NCBI GenBank assembly: GCA_033856255.1
Contig: JAWVFH010000010.1
Coordinates: 1-64,000 of the forward strand
Direction of reading: 5' to 3'
Source: WHSW01 sp033856255
GTDB lineage: Bacteria; Actinomycetota; Thermoleophilia; Solirubrobacterales; 70-9
Length of the DNA stretch: 64,000 nucleotides
This document shows, in pieces, positions 58,123-64,000 of this stretch; positions within the stretch are counted from its first letter, which is position 1; each line of letters starts with the position of its first letter. Position numbers and translations under genes: made by a program. The notes beneath the pieces were generated by a model. The model was not told the DNA's origin. It was given only the letters and a program-made list of their open reading frames with translations, and ran no database searches.

Positions 58123-58994
58123 TGGACGCCGTCGCCAACGCCCTCCTGGACCCCTTCCGCGACGGGATCGGCCAGCGAGCGCTGCTCGAGGTCCTGATCC
58201 TGAGCGCGGTCTGCGGTCCGCTCGGGGTCTGGATCGTGCTTTACCGACAGAGCTATGCGGCCGAATCGATCTCGCATGCCGCGCTGCCCGGTCTCGTGCT
58301 CGCGTCGGTGACCGCGATCCCGCTCGGCGTCGGCGCCGCCGCCGGCCTGGCCGTCGCGTCGATCTGCGTCGCCGCCGCGACGCGAATCCGCTCCATCTCG
58401 GCAGACGTTGCCGTCGCCGTCACGGTCACGGCGCTGTTCGGCCTCGGGACGCTGCTCGCGCTCTCGCCCTCGGTCCCGCCCCGCCTCGGTGAGCTGCTGT
58501 TCGGGGATCCGCTCAGCGTCTCCGGCTCCGACCTCGCCGCTTCGGCGGCGCTGGCGGCGCTCGTCGTGATCGCGCTCGCGATCCTCCATCGCCCGCTGAC
58601 GCTGGTCGGCTTCGACCCGCAGACCGCACCGAGTCTCGGCGCTCGCCCGGCGGGCGTCGAGACCGCGCTGCTGCTGCTGCTCGCGCTGACGATCCTGGTC
58701 GCGATCCAGGCCTTGGGCAACCTGCTGGTGGTGGCGATCCTGATCTCTCCGGCAGCGACAGCGCTGCGCGCTGGGCGCGGCCTGCGCAGCGCGCTGGCGC
58801 TCTCGGCCGGGATCGCAGCGGCCTGCGGCATCGCCGGCCTCTACGCGAGCTACTACCTCGACACGGCCGCCGGCGCCTCGATCGCGCTGGCGATGGTCGT
58901 GGCATTCGCACTCACGCTGCCGTTCGAGCGCACCGCCTCGACCGCTCGGCGCCCGCCGCGCTCTCCCGTCGAGGCGCTCGGCGGCGGCCGCTGA
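58122..58994 (+). CDS. Zinc ABC transporter permease (ZnuB family), second copy
   Basis: This is a 290-aa protein with about eight helices. WIVLYRQSYAAESISHAALPGLVLAS is the family loop, LGELLFGDPLSVSGSDL and LLVVAILISPAATAL follow. The sequence differs from the first copy, which suggests a heterodimer rather than a recent duplication. A basic C-terminal tail (RRPPRSPVEALGGGR) follows the last helix. znuA lies 46 bases downstream. Confidence 0.9.
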   Translation: MDAVANALLDPFRDGIGQRALLEVLILSAVCGPLGVWIVLYRQSYAAESISHAALPGLVLASVTAIPLGVGAAAGLAVASICVAAATRIRSISADVAVAVTVTALFGLGTLLALSPSVPPRLGELLFGDPLSVSGSDLAASAALAALVVIALAILHRPLTLVGFDPQTAPSLGARPAGVETALLLLLALTILVAIQALGNLLVVAILISPAATALRAGRGLRSALALSAGIAAACGIAGLYASYYLDTAAGASIALAMVVAFALTLPFERTASTARRPPRSPVEALGGGR

Positions 58995-59026
58995 GCCCCG
59001 TCGGCGCAGCGGTCCGCACCACGGGC

Positions 59027-59032
59027 TAAGGT
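59027..59032 (+). promoter_or_regulatory. -10 box TAAGGT before znuA
   Basis: TAAGGT ends eight bases before the znuA ATG. ATAAT (59038-59042) and ATTAT (59050-59054) form a small dyad over the start codon and may be a weak metal-regulator site. Confidence 0.35.
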
Positions 59033-59040
59033 TCCCAATA

Positions 59041-59973
59041 ATGCGACTGATTATCGCTTTGGCTGTGGCCCTCGCCCTCGCGGCGATCGCGGGAGGCTGT
59101 CGCGACGCGGGGTCCGAGCAGGGAGTGCAGGTCGTGGCCTCGACAACCCAGGTCGCGGACATCACCCGCAACGTCGCCGGCAGCCGCGCCGAGGTCAGCG
59201 GGATCCTGACCCCGAACGCCGACCCTCACGAGTACGAGCCCCGTCCCAGCGATGCCGAGGCCGTCGCCGGCGCCGACCTGATCCTCAAGTCCGGCGGCGA
59301 CCTGGACGCCTGGCTCGATCAGGTGATCGAGAGCTCGGGCTCAGACGCCCCGGTGGTGACCCTGATCGACGCGATGCCGACGCTCACGGCGGAGGAGAAC
59401 GGCCAGACGGAGACCGACCCGCACTGGTGGCAGGACCCGCGCAACGCCGTGATCGCGGTCGGGGAGATCCGCGACGCCCTGACCGAGGCCGACCCCGGCG
59501 GGGCCGCCGAGTACAAAGCCAACGCTGCGGCGTACATCGCCTCAATCGAGCGGCTCGACGGCCAGATCGCAGGCTGCATCGACCGGGTCCAGGAATCGGA
59601 GCGCAAGCTGGTGACCAGCCACGACGCTCTCAGCTACTACGCGAAGCGTTACGGGATCGAGGTGATCGGCGCGGCGATCCCGGGACTATCAACCCAAGCG
59701 CAGGCCTCCGCGGGAGAGACCGCCGACCTGATCGACCTGATCAATCGCGAGAACGTGAACGCGATCTTCGCCGAGGCCGGCGTCAGCCAGAGCCTCGAGC
59801 AGGCGATCGCCGGCGAAACCGGCGCCACCGTCGGCGGCCAGCTGTGGGCGGACGCGCTCGGCCCGGCGGGTTCGAGCGGCGCCACCTATCTGCAGGCGCT
59901 GGCGGCGAACACCGAAACGATGGTCGACGGGTTCACGGCCGGCCAGGTCGACTGCCGGATCCCGCTCGACTGA
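59041..59973 (+). CDS. znuA: Zinc-binding lipoprotein of the Znu transporter
   Basis: This is a 310-aa cluster A-I solute-binding protein. The lipobox is AIAGGC. QVVASTTQVADITRNVAGSRAEVSGILTPNADPHEYEPRPSD gives the first His ligand, TDPHWWQDPRNA the second, KLVTSHDALSYYAKRYG the third, and FAEAGVSQSLEQAIA the acidic ligand. No His-rich loop is seen. It delivers zinc to the permeases. Last of the znuBCB-A cluster. Confidence 0.93.
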   Translation: MRLIIALAVALALAAIAGGCRDAGSEQGVQVVASTTQVADITRNVAGSRAEVSGILTPNADPHEYEPRPSDAEAVAGADLILKSGGDLDAWLDQVIESSGSDAPVVTLIDAMPTLTAEENGQTETDPHWWQDPRNAVIAVGEIRDALTEADPGGAAEYKANAAAYIASIERLDGQIAGCIDRVQESERKLVTSHDALSYYAKRYGIEVIGAAIPGLSTQAQASAGETADLIDLINRENVNAIFAEAGVSQSLEQAIAGETGATVGGQLWADALGPAGSSGATYLQALAANTETMVDGFTAGQVDCRIPLD

Positions 59974-59988
59974 GTCCGCTCGGGCATC

Positions 59989-59994
59989 TAGGCT
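59989..59994 (+). promoter_or_regulatory. -10 box TAGGCT before the M23 peptidase gene
   Basis: TAGGCT lies six bases before the GTG at 60001; no Shine-Dalgarno is seen. It is a likely leaderless start. Confidence 0.4.
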
Positions 59995-60000
59995 GCGCCC

Positions 60001-60933
60001 GTGGCAGGGCGTCCAGTCATCCGCGTCCTCGCAATCGTCACCGGGCTCGGAGTCGCGTTGCTCGGGCCGTCCGCGTGCAACGAAAGCCAGGACGACGGTG
60101 GCGCCGTCGGATCCGCGGTCGTGACCGCGCCGGACACACCCACCGGCGGCGCCCTCGCGTCCGAGCCGAGCCCGCTCGCGCGGCGGATCCTCGACCGGCA
60201 GCTGCTGGCGGAGTATCGCCGCGTCGGCACGCAGATCGGCGTCTCGTGGCCGGTCCTGGCCGCCGTGGATTACGTCGAGGGCGGCTCTCAGCGACACAGC
60301 TCCGCACGCAGCACGGAGAATCGGATCCTCGCGATCGCCTACACGTTGCAGGCCCTCAACGGGCCTGCCAGCTACGAGGCCGCGCTCGCCGAGCGCGGCG
60401 GCGAACGCTATGCGCGCCGCGTCCTCGCCCTCGCCCAGCGGCTGCACTCCGTCGACGCGTCCGCGCCACCGAGCGCCCATCTGCCGCTGGCCGCCCCGGC
60501 CGCGGGGCCGGTGATCGCCGGTTACGGCCAGCGCTACGGGGTCCTCCACGACGGCATAGACATCGACGCTGCCACCGGGGCACCGTTGCGCGCCGCGGCC
60601 ACCGGGCTCGTGGTCAGCGTGAGCGACCACCCGATCTTCGGTCTCTATACGTGCATCGCCCACCGGATAACCGGCGGGCCGGGTCCCCGTGAGCTGACCA
60701 CCTGTTACGGCAACCAGAGCCGTACGCTGGTCGAGCCCGGCGACGTCGTCCGCGAGGGCCAGCTGATCGGCCGGATCGGCTGCACCGGCACGTGCCTGCG
60801 CCCCCACGTTCACTTCCAGGTCCGCCTGGGCGGCGACGACACGGCGCCGGCCGTCGATCCGGCGCCCTACCTCGCCCCAGCGCTGAGGGCGCAGGCCGAT
60901 ACGTCGGGGCAGCCGCTTGAGGCGCAGCCTTGA
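60001..60933 (+). CDS. M23-family peptidase lipoprotein with lytic-transglycosylase-like N-domain
   Basis: This is a 310-aa protein with a lipobox near GPSAC. Residues 55-155 resemble a lysozyme-like helical domain (GVSWPVLAAVDYVEGG, with Glu; ILAIAYTLQALNGPASYEAALA). Residues 160-290 are M23: GYGQRYGVLHDGIDIDAATGAP gives the H-x3-D zinc pair, and HVHFQVRLGG the H-x-H. Two activities on peptidoglycan are plausible. The TGA overlaps the TTG of the next gene. Confidence 0.88.
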   Translation: MAGRPVIRVLAIVTGLGVALLGPSACNESQDDGGAVGSAVVTAPDTPTGGALASEPSPLARRILDRQLLAEYRRVGTQIGVSWPVLAAVDYVEGGSQRHSSARSTENRILAIAYTLQALNGPASYEAALAERGGERYARRVLALAQRLHSVDASAPPSAHLPLAAPAAGPVIAGYGQRYGVLHDGIDIDAATGAPLRAAATGLVVSVSDHPIFGLYTCIAHRITGGPGPRELTTCYGNQSRTLVEPGDVVREGQLIGRIGCTGTCLRPHVHFQVRLGGDDTAPAVDPAPYLAPALRAQADTSGQPLEAQP

Positions 60934-61361
60934 AACCCGAAGCGATCCTGGCGATCGTCCTCGCCACCCTCGTCGGCTGTGGATCCGACGGCGGCGGCCA
61001 GACCTATTCGGCGGCGAGCTTCGTCAAGGCCGCCAACGCCGAGGATGCGGGTCTCGAGCTGGGCGAACCGCTCCCGTTCCCGCGCCAGGGAACGCTCGAG
61101 GTCCGCGTCCTGCGCTTCACAGGCACCGGCGCGGCGCCGACGACTCCCGGCGCGGCGCCGCCGCCCGACGTCCACGGCTCGGGAACGGCCTCGGTATTTA
61201 GCGACGATGCGGCCGCGACCGGCGAGTACGAGCGCTGCCGGGCGGGCGGCCTAATCTGCCTGCGAGCAGCGAACGTCGCCCTCGAGTTCTCCGGCGACGT
61301 GGCGCCGGCAGATCTCGATCGGCTCAGCGCCGCGTTGGAAGCCCTGGCGGCCGCCGGCTAG
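60930..61361 (+). CDS. Small lipoprotein of unknown function
   Basis: This is a 143-aa protein. TTG start overlaps the upstream stop. The lipobox is ATLVGC. The mature part has one notable segment, SAASFVKAANAEDAGLELGEPLP, and two Cys (ERCRAGGLICLRAANVALEFSG) probably in a disulfide. It is coupled to the M23 peptidase gene and may partner it at the cell wall. Family unknown. Confidence 0.65.
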   Translation: MKPEAILAIVLATLVGCGSDGGGQTYSAASFVKAANAEDAGLELGEPLPFPRQGTLEVRVLRFTGTGAAPTTPGAAPPPDVHGSGTASVFSDDAAATGEYERCRAGGLICLRAANVALEFSGDVAPADLDRLSAALEALAAAG

Positions 61362-61397
61362 CCTTTTTCCGCCTCACCCGCGCCTACTCTCGACCCC

Positions 61398-61442
61398 GTG
61401 AGGCGCAGCCGAACCCCGCCGCCGTTGAGGCGGCTGATGTGA
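61398..61442 (+). CDS. Possible leader peptide upstream of the YibE/F-like gene
   Basis: A 14-codon frame (GTG start, MRRSRTPPPLRRLM) ends in ATGTGA, overlapping the GTG of the next gene. A TACTCT box lies seven bases before it (61385-61390), so it would be the first codon of a leaderless mRNA. Three Pro in a row could slow ribosomes. It is too short to be judged by homology. Confidence 0.35.
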   Translation: MRRSRTPPPLRRLM

Positions 61443-62647
61443 CTGAGCGGCCGGCCCGCTCGGGGACAAAGCGTCTGTTCGCCGCGATCCTGATCGGTCT
61501 GACGATCGCCACCGTTGTGGCGATCGTCCTCCTCTGGCCCGGAGAGCGCAAGAGCGTGCTCAGCGCCGGGCTGACCGCGCCGACCGAGCGCGCCGAGGTC
61601 ACGGAGGTGATCTCCGACCCCTGTCCCCCGCCTCAGCCCGGCACGTGCGTGACCGCCCGCGCGCGACTCGAGACCGGCCCCGACGAGGGCGTCACGGTCA
61701 CCCTGCCCGTCGGCTCCGGCCCGCTGCTTCCCGATCTCGGGGTCGGCGACGAGATCCGCGTCTCGAAGGCGATCCTCCCTCCGGGGACTCCGTCGGGCAC
61801 AGGGGCATTGCCGAGCGCGGCCCCGCAGTACAACCTCACCGATTTCGAGCGGCGATCGCCGATGCTGTGGCTGTTCCTGCTCTTCGCCGCCCTCGTGATC
61901 GCGTTCGGGCGCCTGCGCGGGGCGCTCTCGCTGGTCGGCCTGGCCGCGAGCCTGGTGGTGGTGATCCTCTTCATCGTCCCGGCGATCCTCGACGGCAGCG
62001 CGCCGCTTGCGGTCGCGCTGGTCGGGTCGATGGCGGTGATGCTGGTGACGATCTCGCTCGCCCACGGGGTCGGGCCGAAGAGCGTCGCGGCGATGCTGGG
62101 GACGGCCTTCAGCCTCATCCTCGTCGCCCTGCTGGCGCTCCTGTTCACCAACCTCACCCACCTGACGGGGCTCGCGGGGGGTGACGAGTCAGCGCTCGTG
62201 CAACTCGGCGCGGCCTCGATCTCGTTCAAGGGGCTGCTGCTCGCGGGCATGCTGATCGGCGCCCTCGGGGTGCTCGACGACGTCACAGTGACCCAAGCCT
62301 CGACGGTGCTGGCGCTGCGAGCGGCGAACCCCGACCTGCGGTTCCGGGAGCTCTACCGGCGCGCGATCGAGGTCGGCCGCGACCACGTCTCGGCGACCGT
62401 CAACACCCTGGTGCTCGCCTACGTCGGCACCTCGCTGCCGGTGCTACTGATCTTCGGCTCCGGCGGGATCGGGTTCTTCGACGCCGTCAACGTCGAGCTC
62501 GTCGCACAAGAGGTCGTCGGGACGCTGGTCGGCTCGATCGGACTGGTCGCGGCGGTGCCAATCACCACGGCCCTTGCGGCGACCCTTGCGACCCATGTCC
62601 CGGCCGACGAGCTGGCGGCCGACGCCGCGCACGCGCACGCGCACTAG
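61439..62647 (+). CDS. YibE/F-family membrane protein
   Basis: This is a 402-aa protein. One N-terminal helix, an exported domain (about 40-130, Cys in DPCPPPQPGTC), then seven helices: PMLWLFLLFAALVIAFGRLRGALSLVGLAAS, AHGVGPKSVAAMLGTAFSL and GVLDDVTVTQASTV are the family's signatures. The C-terminal HAHAH could bind metal. YibE/F proteins have no settled function. It may be controlled through the short leader frame. Confidence 0.87.
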   Translation: MTERPARSGTKRLFAAILIGLTIATVVAIVLLWPGERKSVLSAGLTAPTERAEVTEVISDPCPPPQPGTCVTARARLETGPDEGVTVTLPVGSGPLLPDLGVGDEIRVSKAILPPGTPSGTGALPSAAPQYNLTDFERRSPMLWLFLLFAALVIAFGRLRGALSLVGLAASLVVVILFIVPAILDGSAPLAVALVGSMAVMLVTISLAHGVGPKSVAAMLGTAFSLILVALLALLFTNLTHLTGLAGGDESALVQLGAASISFKGLLLAGMLIGALGVLDDVTVTQASTVLALRAANPDLRFRELYRRAIEVGRDHVSATVNTLVLAYVGTSLPVLLIFGSGGIGFFDAVNVELVAQEVVGTLVGSIGLVAAVPITTALAATLATHVPADELAADAAHAHAH

Positions 62648-62654
62648 GCGTCGC

Positions 62655-62834
62655 TCAGCCCGATCCGCCGAGCCCGACCCCGGAGGCGACCACCGCGAGG
62701 GTGAGGAGGCCGATCGTGATCGCGCGCAGGCGCACGGGGGTGAGCCAGGAGCCGGCGTGCAGCCGCAGCCAGGCGCGGATCCCCGACGCCGATCCCACCG
62801 CCACGGTCGCCGTCGCCGCGCACTGCATGCACAT
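62655..62834 (-). CDS. 59-aa membrane protein with N-terminal CMQC motif
   Basis: This is a small frame starting ATG at 62834. It reads MCMQCAATATVAVGSASGIRAW, then RLHAGSWLTPVRLRAITIGLL and a second hydrophobic helix (TIGLLTLAVVASGVGLGG). The CxxC at the very start could bind metal or be redox-active. The arrangement of two hydrophobic segments is protein-like, and the frame fits tightly between its neighbours, eight bases after the YibE/F-like stop (convergent). No homology can be tested here. Confidence 0.5.
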   Translation of the reverse strand: MCMQCAATATVAVGSASGIRAWLRLHAGSWLTPVRLRAITIGLLTLAVVASGVGLGGSG

Positions 62835-62855
62835 GGCTCCAGCGTACTCCTGGAC

Positions 62856-64000
62856 CTAGCCGTTCGACTGCGAGAGCAGGAAGAGGCCGAGCGACGTGAA
62901 GCCGACCATCAGAGCCAGCATCCAGTACTGCGAGCGGGTCGCCAGGCGGGTGTCGCCGTAGATCTTCAGCGCCCGGTCGTGCCCGAGCACGAGCGCGGTC
63001 ACGTGGCCGGCGATCAGTGCCCCGACCTGGACGTACCAGATCGCGTTGGCGCTGATCGCGCCGTAGTCGATCCCGTGATTGGCGGTGCCGAAGATGTTGG
63101 AGCCGTCGCCCAGCGGGTCGGAGAGCAGGAAGCTGAACTGCGCCTGTTCCTGGAAGACGACGAGGCTGAAGTAGTGCGCGACCAGGTAGGCGAGCGCGAT
63201 CGGGATGAAGGCGTGCGCGAACAACCGCCCGAGCTCGAGCGTGCTGAGCTTGGTGCGAACCGTGTGCATGCCGTAGATCCCGGCCCAGTAGAGGCCGCAG
63301 ACGAGGGAGAGCGAGAGCACGAGGAAGATCGAGTTGGAGATCCGCAGCGACGCCAGCGGCCCGACGCCGAGGTCGGTGAACCATCCCTCGACCGTGCGGA
63401 TCGGGCTCGCCAGCGTTCCCTCGCCGGCGCCGTCGAAGGTGGTTGCGCCGATCGTGAAGAGGACGAGCGCGATCGACCCCGGGGCCTCGGCGACCCACGT
63501 GGTGGTCGCCGAGAGCATGCGCCTGAGCCCGAGCTTGCGCTCGCGCACCTCGAAGGCCGAGAGGGTCGAGAACATGTGGAAGTAGACCGAGAAGGTCTCG
63601 CCGCGCTCGAGCCATTTCTCGCTCCCGAACAGGGTCATGGCGACGAACGTGTAGGCGCTGTAGGCGAGCACTGCGACGGCGACCGTGTGCGGTGTCAGGC
63701 CGACCGTCTGGAATCCCCCCTGACCGTAGACGAGCTCGAGCCAGACCACCGCGACCAGCCCGAACGCCGCCGGCCAGCGCCCGAGGCGCTCGGGGTAGGC
63801 GAGCGGCGCCGGCGCCGACTGGCCGGCGATCAGCTTGAACAGGCCGCCGACGACCCGGGCGATCGCCCGCCAGGGATTGAAGGCTCGAAAGACGTCGCCG
63901 AAGGCGACGCTGAGGACGACGAAGCCGAGCCAGACGGTGACGTAGGCGAAGGTGACGGCGAAGTTGCGGTCGGGCGCCTCGGTGCCGTTCAGGCCCGACC
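62856..64000 (-). CDS. Polytopic membrane protein, C-terminal part (partial)
   Basis: The frame is open to the window end; 381 codons are visible. About ten helices. Notable are FGDVFRAFNPWRAIARVVGG, FGSEKWLERGETFSVYFHMFSTLSAFE, GIYGMHTVRTKL, AYLVAHYFSLVVFQEQAQF, and GHVTALVLGHDRALKIYGD. The H-rich helices (AHYFS, GHVTALVLGHDRA) could bind metal or heme. The pattern recalls actinobacterial membrane proteins often labelled fenitrothion hydrolase, a name from one bacterial enzyme; I do not claim that activity. The small CMQC protein is encoded just downstream, perhaps in the same operon. Confidence 0.6.
   Translation of the reverse strand, partial: SGLNGTEAPDRNFAVTFAYVTVWLGFVVLSVAFGDVFRAFNPWRAIARVVGGLFKLIAGQSAPAPLAYPERLGRWPAAFGLVAVVWLELVYGQGGFQTVGLTPHTVAVAVLAYSAYTFVAMTLFGSEKWLERGETFSVYFHMFSTLSAFEVRERKLGLRRMLSATTTWVAEAPGSIALVLFTIGATTFDGAGEGTLASPIRTVEGWFTDLGVGPLASLRISNSIFLVLSLSLVCGLYWAGIYGMHTVRTKLSTLELGRLFAHAFIPIALAYLVAHYFSLVVFQEQAQFSFLLSDPLGDGSNIFGTANHGIDYGAISANAIWYVQVGALIAGHVTALVLGHDRALKIYGDTRLATRSQYWMLALMVGFTSLGLFLLSQSNG

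Noticed and set aside
61346..61368. Intrinsic terminator (GGCGGCCGCC, GGCTAGCC, then TTTTT)
   Set aside because: The palindromes have no loop and do not pair with each other into a stable stem before the T run; only the T run itself is terminator-like.

Overview
The window is a GC-rich chromosomal segment of about 64 kb from an actinobacterium. The Mce-type MlaE permease end, the Rrf2/SUF cluster with SufU, a CysM/CysO-type cysteine pathway, very tight gene packing and many start-proximal TANNNT boxes with almost no 5' leader suggest a deep-branching class such as Thermoleophilia (Solirubrobacterales). The taxon is inferred from gene content; no rRNA gene is present. I see no tRNA, rRNA, CRISPR array, insertion sequence or phage gene. 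No gap between genes exceeds 300 bases; the longest are 28381-28550, 42553-42730 and 44529-44753, all described below.

Region 1 (1-1789) holds the end of an MlaE permease gene, a small membrane protein, an unrecognised soluble protein and a VOC-fold enzyme. Region 2 (1828-36025) is a large cell-surface polysaccharide locus. It has two NAD-dependent sugar epimerase-like proteins, an initiating WbaP-type phosphoglycosyl transferase, a Wzm/Wzt-type ABC exporter whose ATPase carries a Wzt C-terminal domain, an O-antigen ligase/polymerase-like protein with TPRs, about nine glycosyltransferases (several double-domain), three paralogous GT-C-like membrane proteins, a further large membrane protein, five to six methyltransferases and a PAP2 phosphatase. 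Embedded in it are cysM with a divergent methyltransferase, and a polar amino acid ABC transporter (20311-22857).

Region 3 (36050-41073) contains a small exported Gly/Ser-rich protein and four tandem secreted clan-A-like glycoside hydrolase paralogs. A fifth lies at 50044-51144. Their position beside the polysaccharide locus suggests enzymes that trim or release the surface glycan. Region 4 (41078-46386) holds a CysO-like sulfur carrier, its rhodanese-ThiF activating enzyme, a glycosyltransferase, HtpX, and a NarL-type two-component pair.

Region 5 (46406-55082) is the SUF Fe-S assembly cluster, in the order rrf2-sufC-sufS-MBL-like-sufU, then the fifth hydrolase and two small reverse-strand genes, then Rieske-sufB-sufD. 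Region 6 (55092-59973) has a nuclease-like protein, an alkyltransferase-like protein, a small membrane protein, a Zur-like regulator and divergent znuB-znuC-znuB-znuA for zinc uptake. Region 7 (60001-64000) has an M23 peptidase lipoprotein, a small lipoprotein, a YibE/F-like protein behind a possible leader peptide, a 59-aa membrane protein and the C-terminal part of a large membrane protein.

Many adjacent genes overlap by ATGA or GTGA, so most clusters are translationally coupled operons. Divergent gene pairs share very short promoter regions, in two places built on a CTAG-centred bidirectional -10 box.
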